Shown: piece by piece, positions 28,587 to 37,846 of the stretch
Numbering within the stretch: the first letter of the stretch is position 1
Layout: every line of letters starts with the position of its first letter
Assembly: GCF_009909155.2 (NCBI RefSeq)
Contig: NZ_JAAAPM020000002.1
Span: 186,001-250,000 of the forward strand
Source of the DNA: Flavobacterium undicola
Lineage (GTDB): Bacteria; Bacteroidota; Bacteroidia; Flavobacteriales; Flavobacteriaceae
DNA length: 64,000 nt
Reading direction: 5' to 3'
The notes under the pieces: model-generated
Database searches by the model: none
Seen by the model: only the letters and a program-made list of their open reading frames with translations
Told to the model about the DNA's origin: nothing
Program-made: the position numbers and the translations under genes

Positions 28587-29750
28587 ATGAAAAAGTTAAA
28601 AATAATAAGTTTTGTTATCGTTTTAATTATAGTTTTTGTTGAAATTGGATTAAGAGTTTTTGCATATAAAAAATTAAGAAAATTTGAACATTTAGAGTAT
28701 GTAGCGAATAAAGAATTGGGCTATACTTATAAGCCTAATTCTGAAGGAATCGTAGTCACAGCTGCATACAAAAATGCCATGAAGATTAATAGCATTGGTT
28801 ATTGTTGGGATGAATTTGAAGAGACAAAAAAAAAACACATGTATAGAATTATAATTATTGGAGATTCTGATGATACAGGAATTTATACAAATGGACCAAA
28901 TAGTTATGTAAGGTTATTACAAGAAAAATTTTTAAATAATAGAGATAAAATAGAAATTATTAACTTTTCTATGGATGGTAGTGAGCGAGTATTCGACCGT
29001 TCAAATTTAGCTATAAACTGCATCAAATACCAACCCGATTTGATATTATTTAATACCGATTTTCCTATAACCTTACAAAAAAGATATAGGACTACTTATA
29101 AAGGATATCAACTTAAATATACTGATTTTGATAACAAATTGACTGGTGTGAAAAAGTATATTGATAATGAATTAAAGGATAATTCAATATTTAATTCAGT
29201 ATATGGAGTTTCTTATATATTTCGTTATTTATGTAAATTTCATGTTGAAAATCCCAAAAATATTATAAATAAATTCATAAGCAAAAATATAATTGGTAAA
29301 TATCCTTACATAAAATATTATATAAGAAGACAAATAGATGTTTCAGAAATTTTTTTAAAATATGAAAATACTCTTAAGGGAATTAATGACAATGTTGTTA
29401 AAGATAATTCTGATAGTAACGATAATAATCCATATATAGCAAAAAAGAGACTTAGTGAAACTGAGTCAATAGCTATGTATAAAAGTCTTAGTGACTCACT
29501 ATCAAAATCAAAAGTTGCTCTATTGTTATATAATAAATATCAACAGGAAAAAAGTTTTGAAGCATTAAGTAGAATAAGAGAACTTAACTATATGCCTTTG
29601 AATATAAAATATAGGAGTGAATATGGGTTTGGTAAAGCTGATGATCATTCCTCTCAACTAGGGCATGAAGTAATAGCGAAAGAGTTTTATAATAAGTTGT
29701 ATTCTAGTGGGTATATTCCTCGTAAATTCTATGGTTCTAGTAAAGAATAG
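28587..29750 (+). CDS. Membrane-anchored SGNH-hydrolase-like protein
   Basis: The 387-residue protein has an N-terminal anchor (IISFVIVLIIVFVEIGLRVF), the phrase ELGYTYKPNSEG shared with its paralogues, the SGNH block I motif IIIIGDSDDTGIYTNGPNSY (about 91-110) with the nucleophilic serine, and KADDHSSQLGHE near 362 as the Asp-His block. It is the only one of the three with an intact GDS. The active site should be periplasmic, where such enzymes act as esterases or O-acyltransferases on cell-surface glycans. It lies in a run of glycosyltransferase genes. Confidence 0.78.
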   Translation: MKKLKIISFVIVLIIVFVEIGLRVFAYKKLRKFEHLEYVANKELGYTYKPNSEGIVVTAAYKNAMKINSIGYCWDEFEETKKKHMYRIIIIGDSDDTGIYTNGPNSYVRLLQEKFLNNRDKIEIINFSMDGSERVFDRSNLAINCIKYQPDLILFNTDFPITLQKRYRTTYKGYQLKYTDFDNKLTGVKKYIDNELKDNSIFNSVYGVSYIFRYLCKFHVENPKNIINKFISKNIIGKYPYIKYYIRRQIDVSEIFLKYENTLKGINDNVVKDNSDSNDNNPYIAKKRLSETESIAMYKSLSDSLSKSKVALLLYNKYQQEKSFEALSRIRELNYMPLNIKYRSEYGFGKADDHSSQLGHEVIAKEFYNKLYSSGYIPRKFYGSSKE

Positions 29751-29767
29751 GAATATTAAATAATTAT

Positions 29768-30973
29768 ATGAAAATAGTTTATATTATAGAGAAGTTTCCT
29801 TCTCCTACAGAATATTTTATATTGAATGAGATACTTGAGCTTCAAAGGAGAGGGATAAAATTAGATATTATAGTATTAAGGAAACAGAAACAATTTTTTG
29901 ATATACCTGCATTAAAGGAATTGAAGTGTTCGCTTTTTTATTTACCCAAAATCTATTTATACCTACCTTTTTTAATTTTTTTTAACGAACCAATTGCTTT
30001 TATTAAATCATTAGCGTTGTTGTTTAATGATATTAGAAAACAGTCATTGAAAACATTTAGGGATTATTGCATTTCCATTTATTTTGCATCAAAATTGGAG
30101 AAAAATCAAAAATTTCATTTTCATGCACATTTTGCTTTTCTAGCTGTTGATATTGCATCATTATTATCTAAAATAAATAAAACAAAATATAGCCTGACAA
30201 TGCATGCACAAGATATTTACACCAATGAGGCGAAATTAATTCAGGTAATTTCTGATTGTAGTTTTTTGATTACGTGTACAGAATATAATAAAAAGTATTT
30301 AAATGAAATAACATTTCACAAATTTGAAAATAAAATTCATCGGATCTATCATGGAATAGATACGTCGAATTGGATATGTAAAAAGACAAAGCCTCTGGAA
30401 AATTCTCTAACTAAAATACTTTGTATTGCTAGATTAGTAGAAAAAAAAGGATTGGTCTATTTATTAGAAGCGATGCATAAATTAATTAATGAAGGACTTA
30501 ATATTCAATGTACTATTATTGGTGAGGGTACTTTAAAAGAAAAGTTAGTTCATTATATTACAGATAATGGTTTAGAAAGAAATATTGTCTTATTAGATTT
30601 TCAGCCACAAGATATTGTAAAACATATTTTGTTAAAATCAGACATCTTTGTTCTTCCAAGTATAATTGCTGAAAATGGAGATAGGGATGGCTTACCCAAT
30701 GTAATTGTAGAGGCCATGACTTTAGGAATCCCAGTTATTTCAACAGGGATTTCTGCAATTCCAGAAATGATAGAGAATAGGCATACAGGGTTACTGGTGA
30801 AAGACAAAGATGCAAATGCTATTGTAAACGCTGTTAAGGAATTAATTAGTGATGAAAACTTATATAGCTCAATTGTTGAAAATGCTAAAAAGAAAATAAA
30901 GTCTGAATTGGAAATTCAACACTGTACAGACCATCTTATTAATGTTTATGAAAATAACATACAAGTGTATTAG
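29768..30973 (+). CDS. Glycosyltransferase (GT4-type)
   Basis: This 401-residue protein has the acceptor-side SPTEYFILNEILELQRRG near the start and HFHAHFAFLAVDIA (about 118-131). The donor domain starts with KILCIARLVEKKGLVYLLEA, and LPSIIAENGDRDGLPNVIVE carries the E-x7-E type signature. The layout is that of colanic-acid-type (WcaL/AmsK-like) GT4 enzymes. It is 17 bp after the SGNH gene and abuts the next glycosyltransferase gene directly (stop and start adjacent), so all are likely one operon. Confidence 0.87.
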   Translation: MKIVYIIEKFPSPTEYFILNEILELQRRGIKLDIIVLRKQKQFFDIPALKELKCSLFYLPKIYLYLPFLIFFNEPIAFIKSLALLFNDIRKQSLKTFRDYCISIYFASKLEKNQKFHFHAHFAFLAVDIASLLSKINKTKYSLTMHAQDIYTNEAKLIQVISDCSFLITCTEYNKKYLNEITFHKFENKIHRIYHGIDTSNWICKKTKPLENSLTKILCIARLVEKKGLVYLLEAMHKLINEGLNIQCTIIGEGTLKEKLVHYITDNGLERNIVLLDFQPQDIVKHILLKSDIFVLPSIIAENGDRDGLPNVIVEAMTLGIPVISTGISAIPEMIENRHTGLLVKDKDANAIVNAVKELISDENLYSSIVENAKKKIKSELEIQHCTDHLINVYENNIQVY

Positions 30974-32104
30974 ATGGGTAAGAGGACTAAAATTTTATAT
31001 GGTATTGAATCAGCTGGCGGAGGTTCATTAAAGCATTTAGTGTATCTAGTAACAAAATTAAGTAAAGAAAAATTTGAAATTACAGTTATTTATTCAAATG
31101 CTAGAAATGAAGATATTCGGATTCAATTAGATGATATAAAAAATAGAGGCGTGAATTTAATTCATCATTCCATGTCTAGAAACATACATCTTTTAAAAGA
31201 TATTAAATCCTTATTTTATTTATTAAAATTTATAAATAAATCGAAGTTTGATATTGTACATGCACATAGTTCAAAAGCAGGTTTTTTATTTCGTCTTGCT
31301 GCTTATTTAAAAGGAGTGGAAAGAATATTTTATACTCCCCATTGTTTTTATTTCCAAAGTAGTGAAGGAATCAAAAAGCGCATATTTATTTTTTTTGAGA
31401 AAATATTAGCGACACTGTCAACTAAAATAATAGTTTCTGAAAGTGAATATAGAGCCGCTATCGATAATAAAATTACTAAAGATTCCAAGCTTGAAGTTAT
31501 AAATAATGCAATTTCCTTTGAAATGTATAAAAAGAATAACCAGATTCGTCAAACATTAATGAAATATAATATTAAGGAGGGGAATTTTATTGTTGGTTCC
31601 ATAGGAAGGTTATCGCTTCAGAAAGATTGGGAAACATATATTTATACTGCCAATGAAGTTTTGAAAAAATATCCTAGAACGGTTTTTTTGATAGTAGGAA
31701 GTGGGGAACAAGAAAAGGAACTTCGAAGACTAATTATAGAATTAGATTTAGAATCTAAAATAAAATTAACAGGTTATGTTACTGATATCCATAATATATA
31801 TGGCATAATAGATGTTTTTGTAAGTACTTCTTTGTGGGAAGGCCTTCCTTATGTGTTTTTAGAAGCCATGCAATATAAAAAAGCCATTGTGGCAACTAAT
31901 TCTACAAACCAGAATATGATTTTTAGCAATGATAATGCATACCTATGTCCAGTAAAAGATTATAAATACATTTCGAGAAAAATAATTAGTTTGATTGAGG
32001 ATAAGCAATTGGCTAAAAGAATGGGGGAGAAAGGAAGGGAATTATTGGAAAGAAAATATTCTTTCGAGTTATTTGCCAAAAAACATTTAAAATTATATAA
32101 CTAA
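30974..32104 (+). CDS. Glycosyltransferase (GT4-type)
   Basis: The 376-residue protein begins KILYGIESAGGGSLKHLVYL, with the glycine loop of the acceptor domain. DIVHAHSSKAGFLFRLAA (about 94-111) is typical of WcaJ-neighbour and PglA-like GT4 enzymes. FIVGSIGRLSLQKDWETYI starts the donor domain and STSLWEGLPYVFLEAMQYKK (about 285-304) holds the E-x7-E motif. The start is the ATG immediately after the stop of the preceding gene. Sugar and linkage cannot be inferred. Confidence 0.88.
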   Translation: MGKRTKILYGIESAGGGSLKHLVYLVTKLSKEKFEITVIYSNARNEDIRIQLDDIKNRGVNLIHHSMSRNIHLLKDIKSLFYLLKFINKSKFDIVHAHSSKAGFLFRLAAYLKGVERIFYTPHCFYFQSSEGIKKRIFIFFEKILATLSTKIIVSESEYRAAIDNKITKDSKLEVINNAISFEMYKKNNQIRQTLMKYNIKEGNFIVGSIGRLSLQKDWETYIYTANEVLKKYPRTVFLIVGSGEQEKELRRLIIELDLESKIKLTGYVTDIHNIYGIIDVFVSTSLWEGLPYVFLEAMQYKKAIVATNSTNQNMIFSNDNAYLCPVKDYKYISRKIISLIEDKQLAKRMGEKGRELLERKYSFELFAKKHLKLYN

Positions 32105-32117
32105 AAGGCATTTGTAA

Positions 32118-33035
32118 ATGAAAATATTAATAATAGATCCTTTAAGTGAGAATACTATATGTCGTTTAAAGAAAATAATAGATTTAGAAATCTGTTATTT
32201 ACTAGGCCTTGATGAAAACGAAATCTTGAAAGAATTGAATGATACTTCAATCTTAATTATGAGGACTTCTTACATTTTTTCTGAAGAATGGTTAAAATAT
32301 GCACCTAAATTAATTGCGGTTATTGTGGCGGGAAATGGTACAGAAAATGTTCCAATTAATTTGTTGAAAAGCAATAATATAATTTTCAAAAATGTAAAAG
32401 CAGCATCCGTTTCATCAGTTGCTGAATATGTAGTTTGTTTAATGTTGATGGGGCTACGTAATATAATGGAAGGGATTAGATCTGTTGAAGAAGGAAAATG
32501 GAAAAAACCATTACTTATAGGCAATGAAATTAAAGAAAAGACAATTGGATTAATTGGATTTGGAAATATAGGGAAATCGATTGCTGAATTATTAGATAAG
32601 TTTAATGTAAAAATTATCTACAATAATGAATCAGGTCCAGTTGAAAATTCATTATATGAATATGTTGAATTAAAAGAATTAGCAAAAAGATCTGATATTA
32701 TCAGTATACAAGTGCCGTTAACAAATAGCACTAAACATTTTATCAATGAGGATTTTTTTTCCAACATCAAAAAAGATTGCGTCTTGATTAATGCATCAAG
32801 ATATGAAGTGATAAATATGGATCACTTAATAGATAAGTTAAAACAAGGCTTTTTTAAACATGTTTATATTGACCCTATTGAAATAAGACATTTAAAGGAA
32901 ATTTCTAAAACAGAAAATCTTCCCATAAGTTTTTTACCTCATTTAGGAGCCAATACTTACGAAGCTCAAGAAAGAATTGGTGGAGAAGTCATAAAAATAG
33001 TAATTCAATTAATGACTAAAGTAAGCATGGTTTAA
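32118..33035 (+). CDS. D-isomer-specific 2-hydroxyacid dehydrogenase
   Basis: The 305-residue enzyme has the NAD-binding motif IGLIGFGNIGKSIAELL (about 141-157) and the three catalytic residues of the family: Arg in INASRYEVIN (about 231), Glu in IDPIEIRH (about 255) and His in FLPHLGANTYEA (about 275). Enzymes of this family reduce 2-oxoacids or oxidise D-hydroxyacids such as 3-phosphoglycerate. The family ends around 310-330 residues, so it is complete. In this locus it may supply a lactate- or glycerate-type substituent or an amino-sugar precursor for the polysaccharide (inference). Confidence 0.85.
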   Translation: MKILIIDPLSENTICRLKKIIDLEICYLLGLDENEILKELNDTSILIMRTSYIFSEEWLKYAPKLIAVIVAGNGTENVPINLLKSNNIIFKNVKAASVSSVAEYVVCLMLMGLRNIMEGIRSVEEGKWKKPLLIGNEIKEKTIGLIGFGNIGKSIAELLDKFNVKIIYNNESGPVENSLYEYVELKELAKRSDIISIQVPLTNSTKHFINEDFFSNIKKDCVLINASRYEVINMDHLIDKLKQGFFKHVYIDPIEIRHLKEISKTENLPISFLPHLGANTYEAQERIGGEVIKIVIQLMTKVSMV

Positions 33036-33146
33036 TTGTTTCTTTATTGATACAAATTAATTTTAAATGCCTATTCTATATTTTGTATTCTTTACTTAAT
33101 ATTAGAATCCAACCCTTATAATGTGTAATCTATAAATTTTAATATT

Positions 33147-34205
33147 TTGAAAAAACTAAAAATTTTATTTTTTGTTCTAATTAGTTTGTTTTTTATGAGT
33201 GAAATATATCTTAGGGTATTTCATTATGAAACTTTAAAGAAATTTAAACGTGACCTTGCATATATTCCAGATCCTTTATATGGTTATAGGTATGAGGCTA
33301 ATTCAGAACAAGAATTTATTTGGCCAGATATAAATAAAAAATTCAAGTTTAATAATCAGGGCTTTTATGGTCCAGATTTTTCAAAAATAAAAAAGTCCGG
33401 GAGCTATAGAATAGCGTTTGTAGGGAACTCCGTGACATTAGGGATAAGAAGCGATGGCGATGATAATTTTGTGATGAAATTACAAAATTTGTTTAATCAA
33501 GCTAATTATAATGTTGAGGTAATAAATTGTTCTGTTGATGGAAAGGATAATGATCTTGGTAATTTAAATAGGATTAAATATCAAGTTGCAGAATTCAATC
33601 CAGATCTTATTATGTACCAATATGTCTTTCCTTTTAAAAAAAGGAAAATAGTGAGAGGTGTTTATAGAGATATTATGCTCAAGTATGATTACGATATGCG
33701 AGACTCACTTCCTAAACTTTATTCTGAGCTTGATAAGATATATTCAGCAAATGTTTTAATAAAAACTTATCATTATTCTTATAATATTAGAGCGTTATGT
33801 CGCTGGTTGCTTAATAATAAGAAAGCAAAGTTTTCAAAATTTTTCAATAAAAATATTCTTGAAATTAAATGGATTAATACCTATGTTACAAAAGGAAAGA
33901 ATTGGGGGGATTGGAAAAATAACGATGAAAGCTTTACGGCTAGTGAATCATATAATATGTATTTAGATGTAAAAAGACATCTTGATAGTTTAAATATTCA
34001 ATTAGCAACCTTTGATTTAGGACCTAAGCCTGAAAAAATTTATCCCATTAATCCAGATTTCAATCTTGATATAAAGTGGAAAAAAGAATTAATCCTTCCA
34101 AATGAGGGACATCCAAACGATAAAGCTCAGAAGCTTATTGCTGAAAAAATGTTTAATCTTTTGATAAATTCTTCAATTCCTTTGGATAAATATAAAAGAA
34201 ATTAG
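33147..34205 (+). CDS. Membrane-anchored SGNH-hydrolase-like protein, divergent
   Basis: The 352-residue protein starts at a TTG (no ATG upstream in frame) with KKLKILFFVLISLFFMSEIY, a signal anchor. DPLYGYRYEANSEQ corresponds to ELGYTYKPNSEG of the paralogue at 28587. Block I reads IAFVGNSVTLGIRSDGD (about 91-107), GNS in place of GDS. The C-terminal block is LPNEGHPNDKAQKLIAEK (about 317-334), keeping the His but with Glu-Gly before it instead of Asp. The nucleophilic serine and His are kept, so it may be active. It closes the polysaccharide locus and is followed by a terminator. Confidence 0.72.
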   Translation: MKKLKILFFVLISLFFMSEIYLRVFHYETLKKFKRDLAYIPDPLYGYRYEANSEQEFIWPDINKKFKFNNQGFYGPDFSKIKKSGSYRIAFVGNSVTLGIRSDGDDNFVMKLQNLFNQANYNVEVINCSVDGKDNDLGNLNRIKYQVAEFNPDLIMYQYVFPFKKRKIVRGVYRDIMLKYDYDMRDSLPKLYSELDKIYSANVLIKTYHYSYNIRALCRWLLNNKKAKFSKFFNKNILEIKWINTYVTKGKNWGDWKNNDESFTASESYNMYLDVKRHLDSLNIQLATFDLGPKPEKIYPINPDFNLDIKWKKELILPNEGHPNDKAQKLIAEKMFNLLINSSIPLDKYKRN

Positions 34206-34268
34206 GATTAAATATTATCTTATTTGAATGTATTAGTTAACGATTTAGAGTATTATAATAGTAAAAAA

Positions 34269-34309
34269 AGAGGCTGTCCTAAAAGTAATTTTTCGGGCAG
34301 TTTTTTTTT
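34269..34309 (+). terminator. Rho-independent terminator after the polysaccharide locus
   Basis: CTGTCC (34274-34279) pairs with GGGCAG (34295-34300), with A/G-rich bases before and nine T after. The right arm and T-run are classical. Confidence 0.75.
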
Positions 34310-34899
34310 ACAAAAATGAGTGAATGTTATTATTTTAAATATTAATTGAATATTGATAATAAGCTATTTTTCCTGAATATGCAGATAAAGTTATCAAAAA
34401 AAGTCTTCTTGGTAAATAGAACCATTTGTAATGCTAGAAAAATGATTTTAGAATACATCATATTTAAGAAAATCAACAGAATGTATTAAATTATCTTGAT
34501 AAATTTTGCTCTTAATTGTATAGAAATCATTTTGAAGAAAAATTGTCAGATTAACTTATGGTTACTAATTTAGAACAGTTTGCTAATAGTAAAGACAAAT
34601 ATGCCAATTACTAGATAATAAGTTGTAGTTTTTTTTTTACTTTGTAAGGCAATAATGTAAATAAAATTATGTTAAGTAAGATATATAAGAATTTACAATA
34701 TGTTTTTTTGAAAAGAACAAAACTAAATGGAGGCGTTTTAAAGTCTTTATTATTAAAAATTAAATAAAAAAATATGATCTTTTAAAGGCCTAGCTTTAGT
34801 AACTCATTTTGGATTCATTTACTAAAAATGTAAGATTCATCGAGAAAGTTGATTTCGTTTTGTAGGCTATATTTTTATGAGATTAAAAATAAACGTACA
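34310..34899. other. Gene-free stretch before the conjugative element's rteC
   Basis: These 590 bases are AT-rich, with stops in all frames and no recognised gene, tRNA or clear direct repeat. If the conjugative element ended here an att site would be expected, but none could be identified by eye. Confidence 0.4.
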
Positions 34900-35745
34900 A
34901 TGAAAAATACTTTAAATGATATACTTGTTCAAATAAAGAAGTATGAAAAAAAAGTTTCTGACGAAGCAACTAACTTAATAGATGAATCTTATAAAATAAG
35001 TACCTATTTAAGGGAATTATTATTCGAAATAAAAAATCAAATTTTAAAAGTTGGTTTTAAAGATGATTCAGAAGAAATTAATTTTTTTAAAAATATCAAA
35101 CCTCAAATACTTGGTAAACTAATTTATTATAATAAAGTATTTCGAACAGAGACTTCATGTCCTGTAAACGATGGAAAAATGTATCATAATTTCTTTTCTA
35201 ATGAACTAGAAGAATTAAAGCTAGAATATAAAGAACACATTTGTAACTCAGATTTTCACAGGTATTATCGTTCTGGAAGGACAGATAGAGACAGTGAATA
35301 TTTCATGTTGGGTAAAATAAATTATCATAATGGACTCAATAGTTTTGTATTTGAAATAGATCCTAGTTTTTCTACCTATTATGATTACAAAGTAGCCCGA
35401 ATCATTGCTAACGAACTGCTTTATACGTATCTGTTGGAAAAAACAAATCCGGATCAAAATTCAAATTCTATTTTGCAAAATCCGGAATCGGTAAAAGATA
35501 TTTTTTGGACAGATTCTAAAAATGCGCTGATTGAACTGATTTATGCTTTATATGTTTCAGGAGCAATTTCACATGGGAAAATTGGAATTCGAAAAATTAG
35601 TCTTGCTTTCCATATTTTGTTTCGTACTCCTTTAGGAGACATCCATCATGCCTTTCATCGTATGAAAGAAAGGACAGGTTCTAGAACGGTTTTTCTAAAT
35701 AAACTTAAACTAGCTTTGGAAGAATATATGGATAAGGATTTATAA
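34900..35745 (+). CDS. rteC: RteC-family regulator of conjugative transposon excision
   Basis: The ATG at 34900 is preferred (MKNTLNDILVQIKKYEKKV); an upstream start would add 17 residues. The protein has 281 residues and the RteC hallmarks FFKNIKPQILGKLIYYNKVF, then HICNSDFHRYYRSGRTDRDS and IDPSFSTYYDYKVARIIANE. In CTnDOT, RteC binds upstream of the excision operon and activates it. Its position directly before a helix-turn-helix gene and topB is as expected for this family of elements. A strong terminator follows. Confidence 0.9.
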   Translation: MKNTLNDILVQIKKYEKKVSDEATNLIDESYKISTYLRELLFEIKNQILKVGFKDDSEEINFFKNIKPQILGKLIYYNKVFRTETSCPVNDGKMYHNFFSNELEELKLEYKEHICNSDFHRYYRSGRTDRDSEYFMLGKINYHNGLNSFVFEIDPSFSTYYDYKVARIIANELLYTYLLEKTNPDQNSNSILQNPESVKDIFWTDSKNALIELIYALYVSGAISHGKIGIRKISLAFHILFRTPLGDIHHAFHRMKERTGSRTVFLNKLKLALEEYMDKDL

Positions 35746-35768
35746 TTGTATGGCAACTTAATAATAAG

Positions 35769-35795
35769 AACAGCGTTTTACTACGCTGTTTTTTT
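35769..35795 (+). terminator. Rho-independent terminator after rteC
   Basis: AACAGCG (35769-35775) pairs perfectly with CGCTGTT (35784-35790) around an 8-base loop and runs into seven T. Confidence 0.85.
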
Positions 35796-36008
35796 ATGCC
35801 CATAAATACCCATTGGCATACCTAGATATTATCAATTGTCGACTTTAGATGTTATCAACAGAATAGTTGCTTTACCACATTTATAAAATTACAAATATTT
35901 AAAAAAATCGTCATTTCCAATTGGTACATCTTGGCGGATAATTACACTCATACTTTTCAAATTTGTACAGCTATCATAAGTAATTGTGTAATGTATTAAA
36001 GTAAAAGT
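35796..36008. promoter_or_regulatory. Regulatory region upstream of the excision-type operon
   Basis: No gene is seen. ATTACAC (about 35941-35947) and GTGTAAT (about 35988-35994) form a spaced inverted repeat flanking the likely promoter zone. By analogy with CTnDOT this region should contain the RteC binding site, but no site can be proven by eye. Confidence 0.35.
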
Positions 36009-36302
36009 ATGAATATAGACAGAATGGAATTTATAGCATGGATGGAGCGAATTATGGATCGTTTCGATATCTTAAATGAACATATAAATGATGTTCAAAA
36101 ACAACGTAATAACATTGATGGAGAAGAATTGTTAGACAATCAGGATCTCTTACAGATGTTGAAAATCAGCAATCGCTCACTTCAGCGTTACCGCTCATCA
36201 GGTAAGTTGCCTTATTATACAATTAGTGGGAAGCTTTATTATAAATTATCAGACGTTCATCAATTTATACGTGATAGTTTTAATGCTGCTTTCAAAAAGT
36301 GA
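36009..36302 (+). CDS. Helix-turn-helix protein (excisionase-like, HTH_17 type)
   Basis: A 97-residue protein. Residues 41-95 form the HTH_17/MerR-like DNA-binding domain common on Bacteroidota conjugative elements: LLDNQDLLQMLKISNRSLQR then YRSSGKLPYYTISGKLYY. It is the counterpart of the small Xis2c/d-type or HTH proteins encoded at the start of CTnDOT-type excision operons. It begins with ATG, 97 bp before the DUF3945-type gene. Confidence 0.8.
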   Translation: MNIDRMEFIAWMERIMDRFDILNEHINDVQKQRNNIDGEELLDNQDLLQMLKISNRSLQRYRSSGKLPYYTISGKLYYKLSDVHQFIRDSFNAAFKK

Positions 36303-36398
36303 CAGACAAAAAATGTCAAGTAAAGCCATTGAAAGTCATTTGGTATGTGCTATTATTTTATATCATTATTTTCGGGTATGTAAATTAAAAATGCTATT

Positions 36399-37826
36399 GT
36401 GATGAGCGAGCAATCTATAGATGCACCAAAAGCTGAAGATCAGTTTTCAGATATTTTATTGGTACTCGACAAGAAAAAAAAGAAAATAGAGGTAGTCAAA
36501 GGAATAGATAAAAATGGTGAACTACAAACGGTAACTGCCAACAAGAAAAATGAAAGCCAGTTTATGCGTGTCGATAAACATGGTGATTTGTTTTCTAATT
36601 TTTTTTCAAATTTTCTGAACCAATTAAAGAATCCAACCCATTTTACTTTTTTTAGAGTAGCTGTCCATGACGGGATTAATGTAGCCAATAAAATGCAAAA
36701 AGAAGTTGATAATCCAACTCAAGAAGGAGAAAAACTATTTAGCCAACACGAGATAAGAATTGATTATAAACAACAAAATAATAATACTATGGAAACAACA
36801 CAGTCAACAACGGAAACGAGTGAATATCGCTTTAAATTAGAACAGATTGATTGGAATGCGATGTCTAATCTCGGATTAAGCAAAGAACGCCTTGAAAAAA
36901 TGAAGCTACTTGATCCTTTATTAAAAGGATATAAGACAAATGAATTAGTTCCCATCAGTCTCGATTTAGGAACTTCTATTACCCGTATGGATGCCAGACT
37001 TTCTTTGCAGACTAAAGAGGATGGACAGGTGGTTGTTGCTATTCACGGAATCCGGAAAGAACCACAGTTAAATTTCCCGTTTTTTGGACACGAGTTTACC
37101 AAAGAAGATAAGGAAAACTTACTCAAAACAGGAAATATGGGAAGAGTGGTTGATTTGACCAATCCTAAAAATGGAGATATAATACCTTCGATTATTAGTG
37201 TGGATAGATTGACGAAAGAACTTATTGCTTTGTGTACAGACCGCATTAAAATACCTGATGAAATAAAAGGTGTGAAGTTAGATGAACAACAAAAGCAGAC
37301 TTTAACAGAAGGTAAAGCTTTGTATATAGAAGGGATGATTTCTAAAAAAGGAGAACCTTTTAATGCCGCTATTCAATTTAATGCAGATAAATGTTACGTA
37401 GAGTTTCTTTTTGACAGAACTAATAATACGCAATCTGCAAGTCAACAACAGGACGTGCCTCGTGTGTTTAGAGGAAAAGAGCTTGATGAACAACAATATC
37501 AAAAGTTCCAAGAGGGGCAAACAGTACATGTAAGTGGTTTGGTTGATAAGAGAGGCAAAGAATACCAAGGCTATATCATATTCGATAAAGAAACTGCAAA
37601 AACTAATTTTTCTTTCGATAATCCAAATAAATTAAAAGAAAAAGCACAGCCTAAAGAGGAAAGTAAAACACAAGTTGCTGTTAATTCTGAGGGCAAAACG
37701 AATGAGGCTACTAAGAACATCAAAGAACCTTTGAAAACCGAACAGAATAATCCGGATAGTAAAAAGCAACAACAAGAGCAGGAGAAACCTAAAGCAGCTA
37801 AGAAATCTACAGGTCGAAAAGTGTAA
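36399..37826 (+). CDS. DUF3945-type protein of the conjugative element
   Basis: A 475-residue hydrophilic protein. The central part has repeated blocks of one plan: PRVFRGKELDEQQYQKFQEG (about 355-374) and IKGVKLDEQQKQTLTEGKAL (about 289-308), each followed by a strand such as YIEGMISKKG or HVSGLVDKRG. These are DUF3945/DUF4099-like repeats common in CTnDOT-type elements just before topB. The C-terminus (about 415-475) is Lys/Glu/Gln-rich and low-complexity. The start could be either of two adjacent ATGs. Function is unknown; its constant link to topB suggests a part in DNA processing during transfer. Confidence 0.75.
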   Translation: MMSEQSIDAPKAEDQFSDILLVLDKKKKKIEVVKGIDKNGELQTVTANKKNESQFMRVDKHGDLFSNFFSNFLNQLKNPTHFTFFRVAVHDGINVANKMQKEVDNPTQEGEKLFSQHEIRIDYKQQNNNTMETTQSTTETSEYRFKLEQIDWNAMSNLGLSKERLEKMKLLDPLLKGYKTNELVPISLDLGTSITRMDARLSLQTKEDGQVVVAIHGIRKEPQLNFPFFGHEFTKEDKENLLKTGNMGRVVDLTNPKNGDIIPSIISVDRLTKELIALCTDRIKIPDEIKGVKLDEQQKQTLTEGKALYIEGMISKKGEPFNAAIQFNADKCYVEFLFDRTNNTQSASQQQDVPRVFRGKELDEQQYQKFQEGQTVHVSGLVDKRGKEYQGYIIFDKETAKTNFSFDNPNKLKEKAQPKEESKTQVAVNSEGKTNEATKNIKEPLKTEQNNPDSKKQQQEQEKPKAAKKSTGRKV

Positions 37827-37846
37827 CTATCTTAAAGACTCAATCG

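Noticed and set aside
34206..34899. att site or tRNA end marking the element boundary
   Set aside because: No tRNA-like sequence and no convincing direct repeat could be seen.
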